DNA of 64,000 nt from Stieleria magnilauensis. Its GTDB lineage: Bacteria > Planctomycetota > Planctomycetia > Pirellulales > Pirellulaceae. The notes beneath the pieces are model-generated. The model did no database searches. It was not told the DNA's origin and saw only the letters and a program-made list of their open reading frames with translations. The stretch covers positions 5,058,394 through 5,122,393 of the forward strand of contig CP036432.1 in assembly GCA_007753675.1 (NCBI GenBank), written 5' to 3'. Position 1 is the first letter of the stretch. Each line of letters begins with the position of its first letter. Of the stretch, positions 30,627 to 40,600 are shown one piece after another. A program made the translations under genes and the position numbers.

Positions 30627-33086
30627 ATGATTCGAACGGTCTTGGCCGGTATGATCGGCGTCGTGACTTGTGTGCTGCTGTCGCATCCGCCGGCGCTGCG
30701 GGCGGAAACCGTCCCGTCGGTCAGCGAACGATTTGCGGCGGCCGAGACGGACGAGACGCCGGACTTCCAGCAACACGTCGTCCCGCTGCTGGGCCGGCTG
30801 GGGTGCAACGGACGATCCTGTCACGGTTCCTTCCAAGGACGTGGCGGGCTGCAGTTGTCCCTGTTCGGTTATGACTTCCAGATGGACTACCGCTCGCTGA
30901 CCGACCAGACCTCCACCGGCGGCGACGGCCAATCCGACCGACGCGTCGATCGACGGCGGCCCGACGAAAGCCTGGTCTTGCAAAAACCGTTGCTGCAGGT
31001 CGACCACGACGGCGGTGATCGATTCGCCGAGGGATCGTGGGAGCATCACCTGTTACGACGTTGGATCGAAGACGGTGCCAAGCCGATCACGCAACCGCGT
31101 GTGCTGTCGCATCTGGAAGTCCAGCCGGCGGAAGTCGTCTTTGATTCTGGCGCCGCATCGGTGCCATTGAGTCCGGTACCGCTGCGAGTTGTCGCCGTCT
31201 GGGAACAGGGCCTGCGCGAGGACGTGACGCCGCTGTGTCGGTTTCGCACCAACGATGACTCTGTCGTCACGGTCGATTCCGATGGTCGATTAACCTCGAC
31301 CGGCCCCGGCGATTCGCACGTGGTCGTGTTCTATGACAACGGGGTGGCGGCGGTGCCGGTGCTGCGTCCGTTGAACGATGCCCCGGACCGGGCAAGACGC
31401 GTCAACGATGCCGAAACGCAGCCGCCCAGTGTGGATCGATTCGTCCTCGCCAAACTGGACAAGTTGGGCATCGTCCCGTCGGACGTTTGCAGCGATGCGG
31501 AATTCTTGCGCCGCGTCAGCATCGACGTTTGCGGCACGTTGCCGACGCCCCAGGAGGTCGAGTCGTTTCTGGCCGACCGCTCGACCGACAAACGAGAACG
31601 CAAACTCGATGAGCTGTTGGAACGGCCCTCCTATGCGGCTTGGTGGGCCAACAAGCTGTGCGATTTCACCGGCTGCAACCCGAATCAACAGGCCGAACTG
31701 GGCCAGGAAACGTCGGTGCAGTGGTACATGTGGGTGTACCAGCGATTGCGTGAGAACGTACCCTACGACGAATTGGTGCGCCGGATCGTTTTGGCCAAGG
31801 GCCGTGAGTCCGGTCAGTCGTATCAGGACTACGCGCGTCAAGTCTCGGCGTATTTCCGTGATGATTCACCGGCCGACTTTGCCGAACGTGAAACGATGCC
31901 GCACTACTGGACACGTCGCAGCATGGAAAAGCCCGAAGATGCGGCGCAAGCGTTTGCGCAAAACTTCTTGGGCCTTCGTTTGCAGTGTGCCCAGTGCCAC
32001 AAGCACCCCTTCGCGCCATGGACGCAAGGTGACTTCAACGAATTCAGCCGCTTCTTCGAAAACGTCGAATTCGGTGTCGAGCCGACGTCGCTGCCGCAGT
32101 ACCGCGAATTGGCCAAGCAGGTCGGCTTGACGGTGCGAGGCGACGAGGGCACCGCGATTCGCAGCGACATCCTCCGCCAAGCCCAAAAGGGACGCATCGT
32201 TCCGTGGCGTGAACTGTACATCGACGCGCGCCCCGAGCCCGAGTCATTGTCCTTGTTGCGCAGCGGTTCGGTCACCTTGCAGGGGAACGATGATCCGCGT
32301 GAGCCGATCATGAATTGGATGACCGACCCGGCGAATCCGTGGTTTGCCCAAGCAATCGTCAACCGCGTTTGGGCGAGCTACTTTCACGTCGGCATCATCG
32401 ATCCGCCCGATGATTTGAACCCGGCCAACCCGCCCAGCCATCCAGAGTTATTGGATTGGCTGACGCGCGAGTTCGTCCGACAAGACTACGACCTCAAATG
32501 GTTGCATCATCAAATTGCCACCAGCGACACGTATCAACGCAGTTGGAAACCGAACGAGACCAATCGCGATGACCGTCGCAATTTCAGCCGTGCGATTCCG
32601 CGCCGCCTGCCCGCCGAAGTGGTCTATGACAGTATCAAACAGGCGTTTGTGGCGAGTGATAAACTGATTGAAGTCCGCACCGATTTGACGCGACGTGCCA
32701 TCGGGCACCTGTCGATGCGACTGGCCGGAACGCACGCGATGCAGGTGTTCGGCAAGCCGGATCGTGCGGTCAATTGCGACTGCGAGCGTGTCAACGAGCC
32801 GACCCTGTTGCAAGCGGTCTATCTGCAGAACGACCCGCTGGTGGATCAACAGCTCGAATCGAGCGGCTGGCTGCAGGAAATCCAAGCTCGCGAAGATGCC
32901 GGTGTTGCCTTGGATCCAACACGACTGATCGAAACCGCATGGTTGAGAACGGTCAGCCGGCCGCCCACCGATAAAGAAGTCGCTCGAGCCGAGCAGCATC
33001 TTGCAGCCGGCGACTCAACGACCAAGGCGATGCGCGACTTGCTGTGGTCACTGATCAACACGAAAGAGTTCATCTTGACGAAATAG
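30627..33086 (+). CDS. DUF1549/DUF1553 c-heme-like exported protein
   Basis: An 819-residue exported protein with a signal peptide (residues 1-26). A CX4CH heme-like site (CNGRSCHG, near residue 60) stands in place of the usual CxxCH. A bacterial Ig-like stretch lies near 170-250. DUF1549 follows from about 270 (PPSVDRFVLAKLDKLGI, VCGTLPTPQEVESFL, RLQCAQCHKHPFAPWTQGDF), and DUF1553 forms the C-terminal third (WFAQAIVNRVWASYFHVGII, SHPELLDWLTREFVRQDYDL). The role is unknown and presumably periplasmic. It starts 41 bases after the M56 gene and is followed after 75 bases by a DUF1501 gene, so BlaI/M56 may control it. Confidence 0.92.
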   Translation: MIRTVLAGMIGVVTCVLLSHPPALRAETVPSVSERFAAAETDETPDFQQHVVPLLGRLGCNGRSCHGSFQGRGGLQLSLFGYDFQMDYRSLTDQTSTGGDGQSDRRVDRRRPDESLVLQKPLLQVDHDGGDRFAEGSWEHHLLRRWIEDGAKPITQPRVLSHLEVQPAEVVFDSGAASVPLSPVPLRVVAVWEQGLREDVTPLCRFRTNDDSVVTVDSDGRLTSTGPGDSHVVVFYDNGVAAVPVLRPLNDAPDRARRVNDAETQPPSVDRFVLAKLDKLGIVPSDVCSDAEFLRRVSIDVCGTLPTPQEVESFLADRSTDKRERKLDELLERPSYAAWWANKLCDFTGCNPNQQAELGQETSVQWYMWVYQRLRENVPYDELVRRIVLAKGRESGQSYQDYARQVSAYFRDDSPADFAERETMPHYWTRRSMEKPEDAAQAFAQNFLGLRLQCAQCHKHPFAPWTQGDFNEFSRFFENVEFGVEPTSLPQYRELAKQVGLTVRGDEGTAIRSDILRQAQKGRIVPWRELYIDARPEPESLSLLRSGSVTLQGNDDPREPIMNWMTDPANPWFAQAIVNRVWASYFHVGIIDPPDDLNPANPPSHPELLDWLTREFVRQDYDLKWLHHQIATSDTYQRSWKPNETNRDDRRNFSRAIPRRLPAEVVYDSIKQAFVASDKLIEVRTDLTRRAIGHLSMRLAGTHAMQVFGKPDRAVNCDCERVNEPTLLQAVYLQNDPLVDQQLESSGWLQEIQAREDAGVALDPTRLIETAWLRTVSRPPTDKEVARAEQHLAAGDSTTKAMRDLLWSLINTKEFILTK

Positions 33087-33161
33087 CAAACTGATTCACG
33101 CCCACCAAGCGGCCTGAACGATCACGATTCCAATCTCACCAACAACGCAAAAGGCACATCG

Positions 33162-34430
33162 ATGACTCTGAACCGAAGGCAATTGTTGCAAGTCGGCGCG
33201 CTCGGCGGCAGTCTTTCGCTGAGCCAGTTTCTGCGTTCGAACGCGGCCGCAGGCCACGCCGACTCGGGACGGTCCGCCATCCTGGTGTTCTTGGGCGGCG
33301 GTCCGTCGCACCAGGATACGTTCGACATGAAACCCGACGCGCCGGTCGAATACCGTGGTCAATTCAAACCGATCAGTACCCGCGTGCCCGGCATTCAGAT
33401 CTGCGAGCACCTGCCGCGGTTGGCGCAGCGCACCGACAAATTGGCCATCATCCGGGGCATCACGCACAGTTTGGCCGATCACGGGCTGGGCACGCGGTAC
33501 CTGATGACCGGCAATTTGCCGACTCCCGTTGTCAGCTATCCGATGTATGGGTCGGTCGTCAGCCGCGAGTTCCCTGCCGCGGCGGACCTGCCGTCATTCG
33601 TTTCGATCGATCGTCCTGTCGAGGGCCCGGGATACTTGGGCACGCAATACGGACCGATGTCGACCGGCGAAAAACCGCGTTATGGCCAGCCGTTTCGCGT
33701 CCGCGGCATCACGCTTGATGGCAGTCTAACGGTCGATGATTTCCGATCGCGACATCAATTGCGGGCGGACATCGACACCGCGTTTGACGGCTTCGAAAAC
33801 CTGGACGACGCCGTCAGAGGATTGGATCGTTTCGCCCAGCAGGCGTATCGGATCATCAGCTCTCCGCGTTCGCGTGACGCGTTCGATTTGACCCGTGAAC
33901 CGGAACAGCAGATTGACCGTTTCGGTCGCCACGAATACGGCCAGAGCACCATGTTGGCGGCGCGGTTGATCGAAGCCGGAGTGCGTTTCGTCACGGTGTT
34001 GTTGGAAGGCTGGGACACGCACATGGACAACTTCAACACGCTCGGCCGCGAATTGCTGCCCCAGCTCGACCAAAGTCTTTCCGCCATGTTGGATCGGCTG
34101 GAATCACGCGGTTTGTTGGAATCCACGTCCATTCTTGTCACCGGCGAATTCGGTCGCACACCGAAAGTCAACTCCAACGCCGGTCGCGATCACTGGTCTC
34201 GGGCGATGTGCGCGTTGATGGCCGGCGGGTCAGTGTCGGCCGGGCAAGTCGTCGGCGCGACGGACGACAAAGCCGCCGGCCCGGCCGGTGAGGGATTCAC
34301 CCCCGACGATTTGGCCGCCACCTTTTTTCAAAACATCGGCATCGATCCCAAAACCGAGTACCAGGCCAGCGTCGGTCGCCCGATCACCCTGATCCGTGAC
34401 GGATCGCCCATCCCCGGTGTGCTGAGTTAA
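33162..34430 (+). CDS. DUF1501 family protein
   Basis: A 422-residue DUF1501 protein, the usual partner of the preceding DUF1549/DUF1553 gene. The N-terminus (LNRRQLLQVGALGGSLSLSQ) is a twin-arginine-type leader. Family motifs include LVFLGGGPSHQDTFDMKPDA, TGEFGRTPKVNSNAGRDHWS and the C-terminal FFQNIGIDPKTEYQ. AAAGG about 8 bases before the ATG is a reasonable ribosome binding site. It is likely the last gene of the BlaI-M56-DUF1549-DUF1501 transcription unit and converges on the next cytochrome gene. Activity is unknown for the family. Confidence 0.93.
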   Translation: MTLNRRQLLQVGALGGSLSLSQFLRSNAAAGHADSGRSAILVFLGGGPSHQDTFDMKPDAPVEYRGQFKPISTRVPGIQICEHLPRLAQRTDKLAIIRGITHSLADHGLGTRYLMTGNLPTPVVSYPMYGSVVSREFPAAADLPSFVSIDRPVEGPGYLGTQYGPMSTGEKPRYGQPFRVRGITLDGSLTVDDFRSRHQLRADIDTAFDGFENLDDAVRGLDRFAQQAYRIISSPRSRDAFDLTREPEQQIDRFGRHEYGQSTMLAARLIEAGVRFVTVLLEGWDTHMDNFNTLGRELLPQLDQSLSAMLDRLESRGLLESTSILVTGEFGRTPKVNSNAGRDHWSRAMCALMAGGSVSAGQVVGATDDKAAGPAGEGFTPDDLAATFFQNIGIDPKTEYQASVGRPITLIRDGSPIPGVLS

Positions 34431-34477
34431 TGCGGCCGATGATGTTGGGGTGATCCATGACGAGACAGCGTCGACGA

Positions 34478-37366
34478 CTACTCCGACGCGATCGGGCCTT
34501 GGGTCATCAGATAGGCGAACAAATTCGTGACGTCGGCTTCGCTCAGATAGGTCAGAATCCCGTCGGGCATCAATGATAATTGGGACAGTCTTCGTTCGGC
34601 GATCAATCCCTTGTCGACTTGTTCCACCCGCTTCTGCGTTTGCAGCGTGATGACGTTTTCGTTTTCGGCCGTCACCACGCCGGTCAAGACGCGTCCGTCG
34701 TCCAACAGCAAAACGCTCATCCGATACGCCGCCGGCACGACCGAACTGGGGTCAAAGATGTTGCCGAGCAAGTAGTCCAGGTTGTGCCGATCGCTGCCGG
34801 TCAGGTTGGGGCCGATCGGCTGGCCGTCACCGTAAAGCTGATGACAGGAAGCACATTGTTGCAGATAGATCGCTTTGCCCGCGACCGGATCGGCCGCCGC
34901 GATGCGCTGGGCGGTCATCCGTTTTTTCCATTGCGCCATTTCCTGCTTCTTCGCTTCGGGGGTCTCACGAACATTCCCCCAAACCTGTTGCAACCGCTCG
35001 CTCAGTTTTGCATCGCCATGGTTCTCGATCTGGCGTGCCTGGTAAGGCGAAATCGCGTCGGCCGGAATCTCACCCGCTTCGATGGCGTCGAGCAGATCGA
35101 ATGCGTGCTGCTTTCTGGCGATCAATGAATCGATCGCGGCGTTGCGGTCCACGACGGACCGTTGCCAGCGATTGATCAGACGGAGCGAAACCCCTGGCGC
35201 CTCGTAGTGTGCCAACGCGCGAACGACCTCGCCCGCGATGACTTTGTCATTGATCGCGGCGAACAGCTTGGGCAGCAGATCTTCGCTCGGCTGTCGCATC
35301 AGACTGTCGATGGCTGCCCGTCGATTCGCCGGATCCGCCTCGGTGTCGAATGCCAGCTTGACGACGACTTCACGAGCACGCCCGTCGCCGAAAACCAACG
35401 AGAGTTCTTGAACCAATTGTTTTTCAAGGGACGAACCGTCACGCTGCACCGCGGCCACAACCGCATCCCAGTTCGAGGGCGCCGCGGCGCGAGCTCGGCC
35501 CCGCAGTCCCTGCCCCAATCCTTGCAGCACTTCGGGACGAATGCCGGTCCGGTGCGTTGCCAGAACCGACGCAAGCAAGCGTTCGACTGCTGCAGGTCGC
35601 TCGTCGAGTGATTCGCCGAGCCGACGTGCAATCAGGTGGCGGAGTTTGGGAATCCGTGTGTGCATCGCCAAACTCACCGCACCATCGGCGTGCTCGACCA
35701 CCGCTTCTTCAATGCCGTACCAGATCATCAACGGTTGTTGACGGTCATCGGCATCCTCGCCTCGCGCGCACAGTGACGCGGCGACTTCGATTCGACGATC
35801 GATCGGCAGACGTTGCAAGCCCGCGGCCACTTCGACTCGCACCAGACCCGACGAGTCGGTTCGGGCAATGCGAATCAGACGATCGATCGCTGTTGACTCC
35901 GCGTCAAGATCTTCACACAAGAAACGCACGCCCATCGCGCGGCGGGCGTCGTCCTCGGAATCGAGCAGTGCGTTGATGTGCTCGATCCCAAAATCCGACC
36001 GCGCCCGGGAGGTCAACCAGTCGCCGTGTTCGGGTTTTACGTCGCCCTTGGCATCGCCCTCATAGACCACTCGATAGATCCGGCCGCTGGACCGGTGCAG
36101 CCCGGTGTTGTCGTGGCACTCCCCGGTGTCCGACCAATCATTGATCCACATCTGGCCATCCGGCCCGGCGAGGACGTCCAACCCGCGGAAGAACGGATCT
36201 TTCATCAACATGAAATCTTCGCCGTGATGGGCGACATAACCACAACCATCACGCTCCAAGAGATCCCGATTGATGCGACGGCCGTGAAGGTTGCAGGTGA
36301 ACAGATTGCCCGCGTACTCCTCGGGCCACACGCCGCTTTTGTAGATCAGGCATCCCATGTGGGCGTGCCCGCCGCCGAGCGCCGACGTGCTGCTGCTCAG
36401 GCCGTCGCGGATCGTGTTCCAGTCTTCTTTGCCGGTATCCCAATGAAAGTGATCCGCGGTTTGCGAGATCACGTCATAGGCATGCGGATTCACCGCGGCG
36501 CCGAACATGCGCTCGTAGTAAGCACCGGGCAAGGCGTGCCACAGATGGCCGATCACCGTGTTGGTGTAAAACAACTGACCGTCGGCGTTCCAATCCAGCC
36601 CCCAAGGGTTCGTTCCGCCGTAACAAAACACTTCGAACGACTTCCGCTGCATGTGATAACGCCAGATCGCGGTGTTGACCGGCGTGCGTCGATTGTCGGG
36701 CGTTCCCGGTTGACCGACCATGGAGACGGACAAAATTCCATGCCGACCGTACAGCCAACCATCAGGTCCGACTTTTAAACCGTTGGCGACATTGTGGCTG
36801 GTCGTGTCGACTTCAAATCCGTCCAAGACCACTTCCGGCTCGCCGTCGGGAACATCATCCCCATCGGCATCGGCGATAAACAGCAATTGCGGTGGACACA
36901 GCGCATAAACACCGCCGTCGACGCAAGCGACGCTGGTCAAACGATTTGCCTGGTCCCAAAACACGTCCCGTTTATCGGCCCGTCCGTCGCCGTTGGTGTC
37001 TTCCAAGATGATGATGCGATCGCGCAGATCCTCCGCCCAACGATCGGGTCGCTCGGAGTACGTGTAGCACTCGGCGACCCACAACCGGCCGCGACCGTCA
37101 AAGCACATCGCAATCGGTTGCTGAACGTCCGGTTCGCTGGCGAACACTTGGCAGCGAAACCCAGGCGGCAACACCGCCGTCGCCGCCGCCTGTTCGGCCG
37201 ACATCGGCGAGGTCTTTTCCGGCTCGCTGTCGTACGGTTCCGGGAAGTCGGACTTGCGGTTTTCCGTAGAGGTGGAAACCGATGTCTGAGCCGAGACGCA
37301 GGGGATGAAAAACGCTCCGCAGATCAGAACAGCGACGAAGAAAGTGAGCGGTTTCAATAAAGTCAT
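34478..37366 (-). CDS. PVC-type c-heme membrane-bound dehydrogenase-like protein
   Basis: A 962-residue exported protein. The signal peptide covers about residues 1-26 (MTLLKPLTFFVAVLICGAFF). A planctomycete beta-propeller follows (PPGFRCQVFASEPDVQQPIA, DGRGRLWVAECYTYSERPDR, LEDTNGDGRADKRDVF), then HEAT-like helices at about 480-780. The PVC heme-binding domain carries CASCH at Cys838 and the downstream PIGPNLTG. Such proteins are presumed periplasmic electron-transfer or sugar-oxidising proteins. The frame extends to 37435, but the ATG at 37366 begins the leader and has AAGGA 8 bases upstream. It diverges from a second PVC-cytochrome gene, with a palindromic repeat between them. Confidence 0.92.
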   Translation of the reverse strand: MTLLKPLTFFVAVLICGAFFIPCVSAQTSVSTSTENRKSDFPEPYDSEPEKTSPMSAEQAAATAVLPPGFRCQVFASEPDVQQPIAMCFDGRGRLWVAECYTYSERPDRWAEDLRDRIIILEDTNGDGRADKRDVFWDQANRLTSVACVDGGVYALCPPQLLFIADADGDDVPDGEPEVVLDGFEVDTTSHNVANGLKVGPDGWLYGRHGILSVSMVGQPGTPDNRRTPVNTAIWRYHMQRKSFEVFCYGGTNPWGLDWNADGQLFYTNTVIGHLWHALPGAYYERMFGAAVNPHAYDVISQTADHFHWDTGKEDWNTIRDGLSSSTSALGGGHAHMGCLIYKSGVWPEEYAGNLFTCNLHGRRINRDLLERDGCGYVAHHGEDFMLMKDPFFRGLDVLAGPDGQMWINDWSDTGECHDNTGLHRSSGRIYRVVYEGDAKGDVKPEHGDWLTSRARSDFGIEHINALLDSEDDARRAMGVRFLCEDLDAESTAIDRLIRIARTDSSGLVRVEVAAGLQRLPIDRRIEVAASLCARGEDADDRQQPLMIWYGIEEAVVEHADGAVSLAMHTRIPKLRHLIARRLGESLDERPAAVERLLASVLATHRTGIRPEVLQGLGQGLRGRARAAAPSNWDAVVAAVQRDGSSLEKQLVQELSLVFGDGRAREVVVKLAFDTEADPANRRAAIDSLMRQPSEDLLPKLFAAINDKVIAGEVVRALAHYEAPGVSLRLINRWQRSVVDRNAAIDSLIARKQHAFDLLDAIEAGEIPADAISPYQARQIENHGDAKLSERLQQVWGNVRETPEAKKQEMAQWKKRMTAQRIAAADPVAGKAIYLQQCASCHQLYGDGQPIGPNLTGSDRHNLDYLLGNIFDPSSVVPAAYRMSVLLLDDGRVLTGVVTAENENVITLQTQKRVEQVDKGLIAERRLSQLSLMPDGILTYLSEADVTNLFAYLMTQGPIASE

Positions 37367-37437
37367 CGGTGATCCTTTGAGAAAATTTCCCAAGTCAGGC
37401 GGGGAGCGGCATCGCGGAGGGCACACATCATACAACG

Positions 37438-37491
37438 GTAGGTCACGCTGTGCGTGACAGATCGTCTGATGGCATGCACAGCATGCCTTAC
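37438..37491. repeat. Palindromic dispersed repeat, copy 1
   Basis: GTAGGTCACGCTGTGCGTGA continuing to GGCATGCACAGCATGCCTTAC contains two perfect hairpins: GTCACGC-TGT-GCGTGAC and GGCATGC-ACA-GCATGCC. The same pair of hairpins occurs in the opposite orientation at 63508-63570 and 63627-63701. This is a dispersed REP-like family. Confidence 0.92.
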
Positions 37492-37648
37492 GGCGACTGC
37501 TCCACCTCGCGAGACCCAGCGTCGATTGAATCGTTCATCCGCGCGAGACAACGCACCAACCTGGCACATGTGGACAGGCTACAATACGGGACGCCTTCCC
37601 CCGAGCCCGATCGGCTCACCATCATTTGCCCCATTGGTAAAGCTGCGG

Positions 37649-40600
37649 ATGTCCATGCGCATCGTTCGAACTCTTTCGCTGCTCGGATTGACTCTCATCG
37701 CTGGACTTTCGCCGGCGAAAAACCCACCGGTGCCGGCGATTCCCGAGTTGAGTGGGCTGGTCTTGCACCTCGATGCTGGCGAACTGGCAAAATCACAGCG
37801 GCCGGGGCCGGTCAACACGTGGCAGAACCTCGCCGCCGGTGTGCACGATTTTTCGCAAACAACAGAGGACCATCAACCGACGCTTGTGGAAGTGGCGGAA
37901 TCGCACGTGGTGCGGTTTGATGGCTCGCACCTGCGCAGCGCCGGCAACGACCTCACGTCGAAATCGCTCACTGTTTTCACCGTTGTGGCGGCACATGCGA
38001 ACCCCGGCGAGTTCCGTGGTTGGCTCTCGTCCAATGCACCGGGCGGACGCGACTACGAAACCGGATTCAATTTGGACCTCGGTCCGGGACCGACGCGTAA
38101 GCTTGACGTGATCAATGCCGAGGGACGTGGTTTCGGCGGGTTTCGCGATCTGTCGGAAGGCAGTCGCGCGTTCGGAACGCTGCATCAAGTCACCCTGCAC
38201 GTCGATGCAACATCAGAGACGGTTTCGTTGAGGGTCGACGGCAAAGACACCGGCCGGCGGGCTTATCAACCGTCCGAGATCTCTCTGGTGGAGATGACGC
38301 TGGGCGCTCGCTTTCACACCAACGGCCCGGGCAAGCTGCAGGTTCACGGTCAGCTGCCGTGCGACATCGCGGAGGTGTTGGTTTATGAGCGAACGTTAAC
38401 GGACGAAGAAACGGGGGCGGTCGAGCGTTATCTAGCAGCGAAGCATGCAAACCTCGCTGAAGAGTTGCCGGGCGCGCTGAAGCTGGATCAGGATTCGGTC
38501 GAACTGGTCAAGGTCGAAAACCCACCGGTGATCCAGATGCTGGTCCCAGGTTTCGAGGTCCACGAGATTCCCGTCGAGCTGACGAACGTCAACAACGTCC
38601 GATTCCGGGACGACGGTAAACTGTTTACGTTGGGATACAACGGTGACGTCCACTTGTTGAGCGACAGCGACGGCGACGGACTGGAAGACCGGGCGGAACT
38701 GTTTTGGAAGAACGAGGGGTCGCTGCGGGGACCGATCGGCATGCTGGTCACGCCAACGGACTATCCGCACGGCCAAGGCATCTTCACGCCCAGCAAAGGC
38801 AAGGTGTCGTTGATCGTTGACACCGACGGCGACGATCGGGCAGATGAAGAGATGGTGGTAGCAACGGGCTGGGACGAGATTCCCCAAAACGTCGACGCCA
38901 CCGGAATCGCCATGGGCTCCGACGGGTCCTTGTACTTCGGCCTGGGGACGGCGAACTATGCCAACGCCTACTTGATCGACGATCAAGGTGTCGCGAAGTA
39001 CGACCTGCAAAGCGACCGAGGCACCGTGCAGCGTGTCTCTCCGGACTTCAAGACCCGTGAAACGGTTTGCACCGGCATTCGTTTCCCGATCGCATTCGCC
39101 TTCAACCGGCACGGCGACTTGTTCTGTGCCGAGCAAGAAGGTGCGACGTGGCTGCCCAACGGAAATCCGTTCGATGAACTCCTACATATCGTCCCGGATC
39201 GTCATTACGGTTTTCCGCCACGGCATCCGCGACACAATCCAGACGTCATCGACGAACCGTCGGTGTTCGATTACGCCCCACAACATCAATCGACGTGCGG
39301 GATGGTTTTCAACGGTGACGGTGTGTCGGCGGCTCGTTTCGGTCCGAGCGGTTGGGCGGAAAACGCGATTGTTTGCGGCGAGTCGCGTGGCAAGCTCTGG
39401 CGAACCCAACTCGCCAAAACACAATCCGGCTATGTTGCAACCACCCAGTTGTTGGCGTGCTTACAAATGCTGACCATCGATGCCTGCGTCGCCCCGAACG
39501 GTGACTTGGTGGTCGCGTGCCACAGCGGACCGCCGGACTGGGGCACCGGACCGACGGGCAAAGGCAAACTGTTTCGCATCCGCATGACCGATCCGGACAT
39601 CGCCCGCCCCCTTCAAGCCTGGGCAAATTCGTCGCGTGAAATTCAGATCGCGTTCGATCGCCCGCTGGACGCCGCGATGTTGCAAAACATCGCCGATCAA
39701 ATCGCGATTCAGTATGGCCCCTTCGTCCGCGCCGGAGATCAATTCGAAACGCTGGCCCCACCCTACGCGGTCGTCCAGCGGCAATTGGCGACGCCGCGCC
39801 GAAACCTCGCCATCCGCGGCATGGCGTTGTCCGCCGACCGTCGCAACGTACTGTTGCAAACCGATCCGATGCTGGCCAATTCACACTACGCCGTTTCGAT
39901 CCCGTATCAACCCCTCGAAAACCAATCGACAGAGGGATCGATCGAACAGCTCCAATCGATCGATCTGGACCTGACGCTCGGAGGTGTCGAAGCAACGTTC
40001 GCCCGTCACGCCGATGACGGGGCGGACGCGGTTCGATGGACGGGTTGGTTGCCGCACGTCAACTGGCAGGTGTCCGACGAATTTACGCGTGAAAGTGCGA
40101 TCCATGATCACCTCCGCTTGCTGTTGCCGGACGGGGGCGAGATGACGCTGAAGACGCGGCTAGACGTGACGGACCTGCTGCGACCGAAAGTCCAACCGGG
40201 TTCGACGTTGGATTACCAGTGGCCCGAAGAAATCGTCACGCTGACCGCAAGTTCGTCCCAGCCGATGAGTCTTGAAATCGCAGACCGGCAACTCGCGGCG
40301 ACTCGGGGGGATGACGGAAGATTCACTGCCCGCGTCGAGATTGCCCCCGAGTCGGCCGACAGCGTTTCGCTGACGCTGCGTGCGCGGGTGGCCGCGAACT
40401 CCACGCCCGATTGGTCGCTCGCCGCATCCACCAACGAAGACTCGCGTTTGCGTGCCCTGCCACTGCGCCGTTTCTCCTTGCCGTGGACCTCGAAGTCGGG
40501 TTCGGATACCGAGCCGGTTGAATCAAAAAACATCGCTGAGATCGAAGGCGGGAACTGGGGCCGGGGACGACGCGTGTTCCACAGTGACGCGGCGGGTTGT

